Assembly (NCBI GenBank): GCA_023453665.1
Contig: JAEXTA010000025.1
Span: forward strand, 1 to 8,292
Origin: Bacteroidota bacterium
GTDB lineage: Bacteria > Bacteroidota > Ignavibacteria > Ignavibacteriales > Ignavibacteriaceae
Direction: 5' to 3'
DNA length: 8,292 nucleotides
How positions within the stretch are numbered: the stretch's first letter is position 1; each line of letters opens with the position of its first letter. Shown piece after piece: positions 1 through 5,843 of the stretch. A model generated the notes under the pieces. It saw nothing but the letters and a program-made list of their open reading frames with translations. It did not search any database and had not been told where the DNA came from. The translations under genes were made by a program, and so were the position numbers.

Positions 1-84
1 ATTCTGTTGCACTGCTTCAAGAATTGTAATATCGGGATTAACATAAATCTCTTTCCCGTTGACTGTTATTTGTATCTGTTCCAT
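1..84 (-). CDS. hydA: [FeFe] hydrogenase catalytic subunit HydA, N-terminal fragment
   Basis: Only the first 28 codons are inside the window; the gene runs off the left edge. The visible peptide starts MEQIQITVNGKEIYVN and continues to ILEAVQQN. This is the opening beta-hairpin and helix of the plant-type [2Fe-2S] ferredoxin domain that starts HydA/HndD-type [FeFe] hydrogenases and NuoG. The H-cluster domain and all its cysteines lie outside, so the assignment rests on this start and on the position directly after hydC and hydB. The ATG lies 12 bp after the hydB stop, and a Shine-Dalgarno AAAGGG overlaps that stop, which indicates translation from the same mRNA. In the known complex HydA reduces protons to H2 using electrons relayed from HydB. 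A NuoG-like subunit or an NAD-dependent formate dehydrogenase subunit would start similarly, but hydrogenase is the usual partner of this HydB form. Confidence 0.75.
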   Translation of the reverse strand, partial: MEQIQITVNGKEIYVNPDITILEAVQQN

Positions 85-96
85 AATATTTTCCCT

Positions 97-1860
97 TTAA
101 ACTTTTACTATTGCATTAAGCCGGCAGACATCAAAACATTTACCGCACTTGTTGCACAGATCGTAATTGATTTTATGGACTTCCTTTTTCTTTCCGGTCA
201 TTGCGCCCGTTGAACATACTTTAAGACAAACCATACACCCTTTACACAGCTCATCAATGATCTGGTAAGTTATGAGTGCAGCACAACTGTGTGCCGGGCA
301 TTTCTTATTATAAATGTGTTCTTCATATTCTTCGCGGAAATATTTTATAGTTGTAAGTACCGGGTTTGGAGCTGTTTGTCCGAGACCGCATAACGAGCCT
401 GCTTTTATGTGCTGTGCAAGAGCTTCAAGCTGTTTAATATCCCCCTCTTTACCATTGCCTTCAGTTATTCTTTCAAGAATTTCCAGCATACGTTTTGTTC
501 CGATTCTGCAGAAAGTACATTTACCGCATGATTCAAGTTGTGTGAAGTTGAGGAAATACCTTGCAAGATCTACCATACAGGTTGTTTCATCGAGAACGAT
601 CAAACCGCCTGAACCCATTATTGCGCCGGTTCTTGTAATTTCATCATAATCAATTTTCAAATCACCCATTGATGCCGGGATACATCCGCCTGATGGTCCG
701 CCGATCTGTACGGCTTTGAACTTTTTGTTGTCTTTTATTCCGCCGCCAATTTCATAAACGATTTCGTTGATAGTCATTCCCATCGGGATTTCAACAAGAC
801 CTGTACGTTTTATTTTACCGGCAAGTGCGAATACTTTGCTTCCTTTGCTTTTCTCAGTACCAAGCGCTGCGTACTTTTCCCAGCCGTTTAGAACTATCCA
901 CGGAACATTTGCGAAAGTTTCCACATTATTAATATTGGTAGGTTTACCCCACAAACCGCTTTGTGCAGGGAATGGCGGCCGAAGCCGAGGAACACCTCTT
1001 TTACCTTCGATAGATGCCATCATTGCTGTTTCTTCGCCACAGACAAAAGCACCGGCACCTTCTTTAATTTTAATATCGAAACTGAAAGAAGAACCGAAAA
1101 TATTTTTACCGAGATAACCTCTGCTGTAACACTGACTTATTGCTTTTCTTAATCGTTTTATCGCAAGAGGATATTCTGCTCTTATATAAATGTAACCTTC
1201 GTCAGAGCCGATAGCGAAAGCACCGATCATCATACCTTCGAGCACTGAATGAGGATCACCTTCAAGTACGCTTCTATCCATAAACGCGCCCGGGTCGCCT
1301 TCATCAGCATTACATATAATAAACTTTTTGTCAGATCTTTCTTTGTTGGCAAGTTTCCATTTTATTCCTGTTGAGAACCCGCCGCCGCCGCGTCCTCTCA
1401 AACCGGCTTTTGTAATTATATCAATAACATTCTCAGGTGAATATTCTTTTAACACTTTTTGAATCGATCTGTAGCCGTCTTTGGAAATGTATTCATCAAT
1501 TGAAGCCGGATTAATTATACCGCAGTTACGCAGGACTATGCGCGTTTGATTTTTAAGAAATGATTCTTCCGTGCAATGATCTTTACTTTTTATTATCCAG
1601 TCTTTAACCGGCTGATTATTAATTATATGTTCATTTATAATTCTGCCGACTTTATCAACTGTCACTTTCGAATAAAGATTACTTTCCTTTTCATCTTCAA
1701 CTTCAACAAGCACCTCTTCATAACACATTCCGTTGCACCCGGTTTCATAAAGTTCCGCATCAATATGATGTGCTGCCAGTTCGTGCTTTAACTTTTCGAA
1801 TACTAATTCACCGCCGGCTGAAATACCGCAGGTACCGAGACCGACTTTAATTTTTTTCAT
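97..1860 (-). CDS. hydB: NAD(H)-dependent [FeFe] hydrogenase subunit beta (NuoF-like, HydB/HndC)
   Basis: This 587-residue protein is the NADH/flavin subunit of a HydABC-type hydrogenase, cytoplasmic and thought to bifurcate electrons between NAD(H) and ferredoxin. The domains run in order. Residues 1-95 form a thioredoxin-like [2Fe-2S] domain with C11, C42 and C46. Residues about 115-440 form the NuoF core, with the FMN-binding glycine loop RGRGGGGFSTGIKW near 155-168 and NADEGDPGAFMDR at 184-196. The [4Fe-4S] site is ESCGKCTFCRIG with C445, C448 and C451, completed by C491. The C-terminal part has CPAHSC (521-526), then two ferredoxin-type [4Fe-4S] sites, C539/542/545/549 and C569/572/575/579. 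Length and cluster set match intact family members, and no key cysteine appears lost. The start overlaps the end of hydC by 14 bp, with GAGGTG as Shine-Dalgarno inside hydC. Related NAD-dependent formate dehydrogenase beta subunits share this layout. Confidence 0.93.
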   Translation of the reverse strand: MKKIKVGLGTCGISAGGELVFEKLKHELAAHHIDAELYETGCNGMCYEEVLVEVEDEKESNLYSKVTVDKVGRIINEHIINNQPVKDWIIKSKDHCTEESFLKNQTRIVLRNCGIINPASIDEYISKDGYRSIQKVLKEYSPENVIDIITKAGLRGRGGGGFSTGIKWKLANKERSDKKFIICNADEGDPGAFMDRSVLEGDPHSVLEGMMIGAFAIGSDEGYIYIRAEYPLAIKRLRKAISQCYSRGYLGKNIFGSSFSFDIKIKEGAGAFVCGEETAMMASIEGKRGVPRLRPPFPAQSGLWGKPTNINNVETFANVPWIVLNGWEKYAALGTEKSKGSKVFALAGKIKRTGLVEIPMGMTINEIVYEIGGGIKDNKKFKAVQIGGPSGGCIPASMGDLKIDYDEITRTGAIMGSGGLIVLDETTCMVDLARYFLNFTQLESCGKCTFCRIGTKRMLEILERITEGNGKEGDIKQLEALAQHIKAGSLCGLGQTAPNPVLTTIKYFREEYEEHIYNKKCPAHSCAALITYQIIDELCKGCMVCLKVCSTGAMTGKKKEVHKINYDLCNKCGKCFDVCRLNAIVKV

Positions 1861-2365
1861 TGCTCACCTCAGCATTCTCCGTTGTTCTGAATTTGTTGAT
1901 GGCTTTTTTAATCTTAGCCTGGTCAAGGTTTCCGAAAGTTTCATCGTTGATCATTATCACAGGAGCTAATGAGCAACATCCTAAACAAGCAACCGAAACA
2001 AGCGAGAACAAACCGTCGTCAGACGTTTCGCCGATTGATATTCCGGCTTCATCCTGTAATACTGATAAAACAGTTTTTGCGCCGTTAACATGACATGCGG
2101 TTCCTTCGCATATCCTGATGATGTTTTTACCGAGCGGCTTTAAACGAAACTGAGCATAAAAAGTTATCACACCGTAAATCTCTGCGGGAGGAATTCCTAC
2201 AAGTTCACTGATGTAATAAATTATTTTCTCGGGTATATAACCGTAAGAATCCTGCGCTGACTGCAGCAGCGGAATCAATGAACCATGCTGATGGCGTTTA
2301 TTTATTAAGTCAACTTTAAAGTTTAGGATTTCTTTTTTCTCTTCACGGATTTCTACATTGATCAT
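1847..2365 (-). CDS. hydC: NAD(H)-dependent [FeFe] hydrogenase subunit gamma (NuoE-like, HydC/HndA)
   Basis: This 172-residue protein is a NuoE/24-kDa-type thioredoxin-fold subunit carrying one [2Fe-2S] cluster. An N-terminal helical part (about 25-75) includes the family signature LLQSAQDSYGYIPEKIIYYI and the stretch IYGVITFYAQF. The cluster ligands are C86 and C91 in CEGTACHVNGA, and C127 and C131 in CLGCCSLAPVIMIN. The extra cysteine C130 and the SLAP segment are typical of hydrogenase and NAD-linked forms. It docks onto HydB in the soluble complex. The ATG is 17 bp after the response regulator stop and is preceded by AAGGTG at normal spacing. Its 3' end overlaps hydB, so the two are translationally coupled. 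Length is normal for the family. Confidence 0.93.
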   Translation of the reverse strand: MINVEIREEKKEILNFKVDLINKRHQHGSLIPLLQSAQDSYGYIPEKIIYYISELVGIPPAEIYGVITFYAQFRLKPLGKNIIRICEGTACHVNGAKTVLSVLQDEAGISIGETSDDGLFSLVSVACLGCCSLAPVIMINDETFGNLDQAKIKKAINKFRTTENAEVSNEKN

Positions 2366-2382
2366 TTGATCACCTTGTTGAT

Positions 2383-3402
2383 TTACATTTCGAAGATGTT
2401 GATTACAGGATATTCTTTCACTTTAAGTACGCCGTCGAGACTTATAATTTTATTTTCAATGATCTTGTCGATCTCGCTGAACTGTGAACCGAATATCATC
2501 ATTATGATATTGTATTTGCCTGATGTGTAATCACAGTAAAGAATATTTTCCGTTAAACGAAGAACCGGGTAAACTCTTTCTAACTTTTCCCTGTCGATAT
2601 CCAGAAGCACATAAGAGTAAACTGCTTTTTTCGAATCTCTTATTTTGCTCATAGAAGGGTTGTCTTCGAAAAGTGATATTCCGGCTGACTGTACAATCTC
2701 TTTAATATTGTCATTCAAAAGCGGGATGCTGACAGGAAGAAGAACGCTTTCACTTATTCCATCGAGCGAAAGAATTTCTTTTTCATAGATCTCTTTGCAT
2801 TTATCCATCGAATCGGATTGCAGTAAAACGAAAATGTCTATATCCCCGCGAGTCGCGTCGCAGTAAAGAACATTCTGCATAAAATATATTTTCTGGTAAA
2901 GTGTAAAGTAGTTCACATTCTCTTTTACCTTGATGAGTACATAAGCGGAAGTTGTTTTTAATTCTTCTTTAACAGTTTCTTTCGGCTGCCTCGGATGTTT
3001 GTTTAATATTTTATTTATCTCGGTGATAAGGTCGTCTGCAGTAAAAGGTTTTTCAAGTAAGCCGTCCTCTTTTAACTCTTCTATCTCAGTAACCTCAAGT
3101 TTATCTGCGTAACCTGTAATGTACATCATAGCCGCTTCGGGGTATTTTGATTTGATTATACGACCGAGTTTCAATCCGTTTATATCTGGCAGATTAACAT
3201 CAACAACAACTGAGTCGAGGCTGACCGAATTTCTTTTATACAGTTCAAGTTTGTTTAATGCGGTTAATCCGCTGTCGCACGGTTCCACATCATAACCAAG
3301 TTGGTTTAATGATAATGACAGCGACCTTCTTATTGAAGACTCATCATCGATTAATAATATTCTCTTCTGTTCATTCCGCGGGGAGACTGATTCGTTTGAC
3401 AT
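2383..3402 (-). CDS. Response regulator with receiver domain and two AsnC/Lrp-like (RAM-like) repeats
   Basis: This is a 339-residue cytoplasmic signalling protein. Residues 12-135 form a canonical receiver domain: acidic pair D19/D20, phospho-acceptor D68 in VVVDVNLPDINGL, switch residue T96 in MMYITGYAD, and K118 in LEKPF. All catalytic positions are present, so it should be phosphorylatable. After a linker there are two similar alpha-beta repeats, about 152-225 and 259-334. Each has a strand such as AYVLIKVK or YSYVLLDI, then the shared block YCDxTxGxxxI (YCDATRGDIDI and YCDYTSGKYNI), and it ends in LSLDGISESVLLPV or ISLDGVLKVKEYPV. This strand-helix-strand plan with a central glycine resembles the ligand-binding RAM domain of Lrp/AsnC regulators; that assignment is inferred from pattern alone. 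No helix-turn-helix, GGDEF, kinase or AAA+ domain is visible. It is the first gene of the hydrogenase operon, with AGGAG 6 bp before the ATG. No histidine kinase is in the window. Confidence 0.85.
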   Translation of the reverse strand: MSNESVSPRNEQKRILLIDDESSIRRSLSLSLNQLGYDVEPCDSGLTALNKLELYKRNSVSLDSVVVDVNLPDINGLKLGRIIKSKYPEAAMMYITGYADKLEVTEIEELKEDGLLEKPFTADDLITEINKILNKHPRQPKETVKEELKTTSAYVLIKVKENVNYFTLYQKIYFMQNVLYCDATRGDIDIFVLLQSDSMDKCKEIYEKEILSLDGISESVLLPVSIPLLNDNIKEIVQSAGISLFEDNPSMSKIRDSKKAVYSYVLLDIDREKLERVYPVLRLTENILYCDYTSGKYNIIMMIFGSQFSEIDKIIENKIISLDGVLKVKEYPVINIFEM

Positions 3403-3509
3403 ATTTACTCCTGTTTTTTGTTACAGCATAGTCAATGTATATACCAGAAATAAAATTCATCGAATTATGAGCGAAAGTGAGGCTTTAGATTATGATAAAA
3501 TTAGCAAGT

Positions 3510-3524
3510 GATAAATAATTTATC
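3510..3524. promoter_or_regulatory. AT-rich 15-bp palindrome upstream of the regulator-hydrogenase operon
   Basis: GATAAAT and ATTTATC are exact reverse complements separated by one base. The dyad lies about 108 bp upstream of the response regulator start. Its symmetry would suit a dimeric regulator, but AT-rich palindromes also occur by chance. I see no convincing promoter with TAnnTTTG, nor a Rex- or FNR-type operator, in this upstream region. Confidence 0.25.
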
Positions 3525-3589
3525 GATCTGATTGAACAGGGCTTAAGACTGCTAAATTATTTTATAGCGGAGTTTACAGTGGAGAGAGA

Positions 3590-3826
3590 ATGATTAATTG
3601 GCTGAATGGTGAAATTAATCACTTGAGACGCAAAAGTTTTATCTCTTAAAGATGACATCTCTCTCTTTTAACCTTAGTAACCTACCGTAAAATAAGACTG
3701 CTACCTATTACCTTATTGTTGTTTGTCGTGTTCTGTTTCTTTCTGAATAAGGTAATAAGGTTTTATTTAACTTTATGTTATAGTTACTAAGGTTCGGAAA
3801 TGTCAATGAATGAATGGCTGAATGAA
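3590..3826. repeat. Tandem duplication, copy A (about 237 bp, with nested inverted repeats)
   Basis: This unit recurs about 237-239 bp further right. The best-matching blocks are 3650-3682 against 3887-3919 (32 of 33 bases) and 3706-3725 against 3945-3964 (20 of 20). The segment 3726-3770 also aligns well with 3965-4009. Copy A holds both arms of an outer inverted repeat and both arms of an inner one. It lies in the gene-free stretch between the small regulator operon and the response regulator gene, in no plausible reading frame. Edges are approximate because similarity fades on both sides. Confidence 0.85.
3670..3794. repeat. Nested inverted repeats built from an AACCTTAKTAACC motif
   Basis: The outer arms AACCTTAGTAAC (3670-3681) and GTTACTAAGGTT (3783-3794) are perfect 12-bp reverse complements. 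Between them, TATTACCTTATT (3706-3717) and AATAAGGTAATA (3746-3757) form a second perfect 12-bp pair, extended by ACC/GGT after a one-base bulge and closing a 28-base loop. The inner arms carry a variant of the outer motif: GGTAATAAGGTT (3751-3762) is the complement of AACCTTATTACC, which occurs in copy B at 3940-3951. The layout fits a MITE-like element, a structured RNA, or a cluster of protein binding sites. Confidence 0.8.
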
Positions 3827-3846
3827 TGAATGATTGGTTGAATGAT
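3807..3846. repeat. Degenerate TGAA/AATG tetranucleotide tract
   Basis: Repeated units of AATG and TGAATG (for example TGAATGAATGGCTGAATG) span the junction between the two tandem units. A related TGAATGG lies at 3602-3608 near the start of copy A. The reverse complement, CATTCATTCAATCA, occurs inside both composite repeats at 6042 and 7491, so the tract may be a recurring part of intergenic elements in this genome. Confidence 0.6.
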
Positions 3847-4015
3847 GTTTATACTCACCCGAGACGAAAGAATTTTCATTTTTAAAAGATGACATCTTTC
3901 TCTTTTAACCTTAGTAACCAATTATTTAATAAAAACTTCAACCTTATTACCTTATTGTTGTTTGCTGTGTTGTGGTTCTTTCCGAATAACGTAATAAAGT
4001 TTTATTTAATCGTTA
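3827..4015. repeat. Tandem duplication, copy B (right outer arm lost)
   Basis: This second copy keeps the AACCTTAGTAACC motif at 3907-3919, AACCTTATTACC at 3940-3951, the inner left arm at 3945-3956, and an inner right arm at 3985-3996 with one mismatch (AATAACGTAATA). The outer right arm found in copy A is not recognisable; a degenerate stretch around 4011-4027 takes its place. An 81-codon frame here (3889-4134) crosses the repeat and the end of the neighbouring gene, and I do not regard it as coding. Confidence 0.8.
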
Positions 4016-4080
4016 GAAACTATTACCATAAACTTTTTTCAGGACGGGGATCACGTCAATTCAAACATCACACATCAAAA

Positions 4081-4296
4081 CTATTCATCTTCTTTCTTTC
4101 TGTATTCCAGGATATCTCCGGGCTGGCAGTCTAATGCTTTGCAGATAGCTTCCAGCGTCGCTAACCTGACGGCTTTTGCTTTCCCGTTTTTTAATATAGA
4201 TAGATTGGCCATCGTTATCCCGACCCTCTCCGAAAGTTCTGTAACGCTCATTTTCCTTTTGGCGAGCATTACATCAATATTTATTATGATTGACAT
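4081..4296 (-). CDS. Small Cro/C1-type (YozG-like) transcriptional regulator
   Basis: This 71-residue protein consists almost entirely of one XRE-family helix-turn-helix domain. Helices 2-3 fall at about 17-36 (VTELSERVGITMANLSIL), followed by KNGKAKAVRLATLEAICKAL and the family-typical ending DCQPGDILEYRK. It probably binds DNA as a dimer. It lies 10 bp downstream of the DUF2975-like membrane protein gene and is read from the same mRNA, with AAAGGAG five bases before the ATG. This pairing of a YozG-like regulator with a DUF2975 membrane protein is common in bacteria, but its role is not well defined. No toxin gene is adjacent, so I do not read it as an antitoxin. Autoregulation of the operon promoter is plausible but not shown. 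Confidence 0.88.
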   Translation of the reverse strand: MSIIINIDVMLAKRKMSVTELSERVGITMANLSILKNGKAKAVRLATLEAICKALDCQPGDILEYRKKEDE

Positions 4297-4306
4297 ATAT
4301 GCTCCT

Positions 4307-4789
4307 TTAAACCGTTAAATCATTCTCTGCTTTTAAATCTACCGCATTTTGCAGCAGCTTCTGAAAAACAGCGGCAGCGGTTGTAACTACAGATGTGATA
4401 AAGATTGTGATGAGACCCAGCATAACAGCTCCGGTGATATCCTCTTTACCTCGCTGCACAATAAAAAGGAAAGCTTCTGCTCCAACAATAAAGAATATAA
4501 GAGCTAAGCCGCAGTATTTTATATTTCTTACAGCTTTCACAGAAGGTTGGGAGAAAATCATGTTCTTCTCTATGTAACTTAAAAGTTTAATGCCTTGATA
4601 AAGAGCAAAGAAAAATGGGATGGATCCAAAATAAACATATGCTAAGAACGGATCATTGAAGTAAATCTCAAAAACTGTTGCGTTTACATTTCTGCCCTCG
4701 TTATGAGGTTCCCAAAGCATCAGGAAAAGTGTAACGATCCCGATAAGACATATAACAATTTTCAAAAATAAAATCGAACCTTTTTTCAT
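4307..4789 (-). CDS. DUF2975-like four-helix membrane protein
   Basis: This predicted inner-membrane protein has 160 residues from the chosen start. Four hydrophobic segments lie at about 5-25 (ILFLKIVICLIGIVTLFLML), 47-69 (PFLAYVYFGSIPFFFAL), 88-110 (NIKYCGLALIFFIVGAEAFL) and 118-142 (ITGAVMLGLITIFITSVV), with a short charged C-terminal tail. Topology and partner fit DUF2975, a family of unknown biochemical function. An in-frame ATG exists at 4801, but the Shine-Dalgarno GAGG sits just inside it and six bases before the ATG at 4789. The leader from the promoter at 4813-4844 is also short, so 4789 is preferred. It is the first gene of a two-gene operon with the YozG-like regulator, and may sense or transmit a membrane state to it (inference). 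Confidence 0.82.
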   Translation of the reverse strand: MKKGSILFLKIVICLIGIVTLFLMLWEPHNEGRNVNATVFEIYFNDPFLAYVYFGSIPFFFALYQGIKLLSYIEKNMIFSQPSVKAVRNIKYCGLALIFFIVGAEAFLFIVQRGKEDITGAVMLGLITIFITSVVTTAAAVFQKLLQNAVDLKAENDLTV

Positions 4790-4812
4790 CTGTAACCTCA
4801 TATTTTTAGTTC

Positions 4813-4844
4813 CAAACCTAATACATTATTTATCGTTTGTCAAT
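4813..4844 (-). promoter_or_regulatory. Bacteroidota-type sigma-A promoter of the DUF2975/regulator operon
   Basis: On the minus strand the order is ATTG, 20 bases, then TAGGTTTG. This matches the Bacteroidota consensus TTTG-N19-21-TAnnTTTG exactly at the -7 element and at three of four -33 positions. The same region begins TTGACA, but no good TATAAT lies 16-18 bp after it. The predicted start of transcription would be only 15-25 bases upstream of the ATG at 4789. I found no equally good match before the other genes here. Confidence 0.65.
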
Positions 4845-5109
4845 ATATAAATATTGTAACACACTATATATTTACTGATATTCCACTAAAATCTATCAGC
4901 GTACTCCCAATCTCATTATGCTGGTAAACAGCAAATTGCGGGTTGTTACAGGTTAAATGATTGATGCTGCTGATATTGATCTTTCAAATTCGTAATTCTT
5001 AAACTACCCAATGGTACTATCACCACCATGCATTTTAAATTGTGGCAATGGAGCCGGACTGATTAAAGCTAATAATATTTAAGACATAGACTTCTTTATG
5101 CCGCATCTA
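4845..5109. other. Gene-free stretch, no feature recognised apart from one direct repeat
   Basis: I find no plausible reading frame, RNA gene or strong hairpin here. A six-base inverted repeat CTGATA/TATCAG (4875-4880, 4894-4899) lies upstream of the operon promoter and may be incidental. The one notable item is a 14-bp sequence at 4909-4922 that recurs at 5713-5726. Confidence 0.5.
4909..4922 (+). repeat. 14-bp direct repeat, left copy
   Basis: AATCTCATTATGCT occurs here and again, identically and in the same orientation, at 5713-5726. The two copies bracket about 790 bp containing the start-less frame, the orphan 98-residue gene and its terminator. A 14-bp exact match is somewhat unexpected in 8 kb but could still be chance. 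Confidence 0.4.
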
Positions 5110-5256
5110 TTATTTTTTTTCCAGGTTATAGAGGGCGATGTAACCCACGAAGCTGTGAAACGCAACACCCGTTTTTTGTGGTAAAAATACTACGTCAAAT
5201 TCACCAATTCTCTTATACAGATTCCTGGTTTTCTTTCCGAATATTAAGTAGTCAAT
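5110..5256 (-). pseudogene. Start-less open frame, possible gene remnant or translated repeat
   Basis: On the minus strand an open frame runs from just after a TGA (5257-5259) to a TAA at 5110-5112, 48 codons in all. It has no ATG and no Shine-Dalgarno. The peptide looks protein-like rather than random: it contains RNLYKRIGEFDVVFLPQKTG and ends GVAFHSFVGYIALYNLEKK. I do not recognise a family. It could be the C-terminal remnant of a decayed gene or a dispersed repeat that happens to translate. It overlaps only the implausible upstream extension of the plus-strand gene at 5322, which supports the shorter start for that gene. Confidence 0.3.
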
Positions 5257-5321
5257 TCAATCAAACTGGAGAATTAAACAGGGGCCAACAACAGTTTTGT
5301 TTAATTATTTACAGGATAGAA

Positions 5322-5618
5322 ATGATCTGGTACAAAGTGATACTTACAAACAATGAATTATTTAACGGTTTAGGGCGTGAACTCGAAGCAGATTTTAATT
5401 ATTTATTCACACAAATGAATCACCCGGAAGATATGAGACTTTATTGCTCCTGGCTGGTCGGTGATCAGCACAGGTATTATTATTTACAACTGCCCGATAA
5501 TTTCGGATTCCATCTTGGTGAAGTATTCTCCAAATACAGAACTATTTTAACAACAGAACCGCAAATTGAAAACCTGCACCTGTTAGTAGGATATAATAAA
5601 ATGAGTGAAGTCAGTTAG
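5322..5618 (+). CDS. Hypothetical protein, 98 residues, orphan
   Basis: I do not recognise this protein. It is soluble, rich in aromatic residues (MIWYKVILTNNELFNGLGRE at the start, later RLYCSWLVGDQHRYYYLQL), and has no signal peptide, membrane segment or known motif. The open frame extends back to 5178, but the ATG at 5322 has AGGA five bases upstream. The extra upstream 48 residues lack such a site and overlap an opposite-strand frame, so the short form is preferred. The gene stands alone on the plus strand and ends 25 bp before a strong rho-independent terminator, which supports it being expressed. Its mix of charged, aromatic and hydrophobic residues suggests a small folded domain; no function can be given. 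Confidence 0.65.
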   Translation: MIWYKVILTNNELFNGLGRELEADFNYLFTQMNHPEDMRLYCSWLVGDQHRYYYLQLPDNFGFHLGEVFSKYRTILTTEPQIENLHLLVGYNKMSEVS

Positions 5619-5643
5619 TCGCATAGCTGATTAGCCAGTATAG

Positions 5644-5673
5644 AAACCCGGGTTTGGTGAGCCCGGGTTTTTT
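5644..5673 (+). terminator. Rho-independent terminator after the orphan gene
   Basis: The nine-base arms AAACCCGGG (5644-5652) and CCCGGGTTT (5662-5670) pair perfectly around a nine-base loop, with six T residues at 5668-5673 partly in the stem. It begins 25 bp after the stop of the plus-strand gene. The T-run favours plus-strand termination. Confidence 0.92.
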
Positions 5674-5712
5674 GTTTTAAAAACATTCAAGGTGATAAAT
5701 GTGTTTGGAAAT

Positions 5713-5726
5713 AATCTCATTATGCT
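5713..5726 (+). repeat. 14-bp direct repeat, right copy
   Basis: This is identical to 4909-4922 (AATCTCATTATGCT). It lies 40 bp beyond the terminator. The surrounding bases do not match, so the repeat is limited to these 14 positions. Confidence 0.4.
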
Positions 5727-5843
5727 AAGGAGAATTAAAAGATAAGTAAGTTCCGTGTGGTAATTTATAATGTGCTTATCTTGTTTGGTTGAACTGAATC
5801 CATTTTCCATTTTTAAAATTATGTTGAATTCTATTATTCAATT

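Noticed and set aside
314..1152. Plus-strand open frames opposite hydB (314-649, 767-1117, 961-1152)
   Set aside because: They lie wholly opposite the well-supported hydB coding sequence and encode no recognisable domain.
1576..2093. Plus-strand frames at 1576-1791 and 1860-2093
   Set aside because: They are antisense shadows of hydB and hydC without ribosome binding sites.
3430..3460. Possible sigma-54 promoter upstream of the response regulator (TGG...TTGAC on the minus strand)
   Set aside because: The GG-N10 spacing leads to GA rather than the required GC, and the rest of the consensus is poor.
3590..4015. CRISPR array or transposon reading of the repeats
   Set aside because: There are only two long units with diverged spacing, no uniform repeat-spacer pattern, and no cas or transposase gene in the window.
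4040..4070. Possible terminator after the small regulator gene (GACG...CGTC on the minus strand)
   Set aside because: The stem is only four base pairs, and the sequence that follows is A-rich, not a T-run.
3889..4134. Plus-strand 81-codon frame
   Set aside because: It is made from tandem repeat copy B and overlaps the end of the small regulator gene; composition is low-complexity and hydrophobic by chance.
5178..5321. 48-residue N-terminal extension of the orphan gene
   Set aside because: No Shine-Dalgarno at that ATG, overlap with an opposite-strand protein-like frame, and a better start at 5322.
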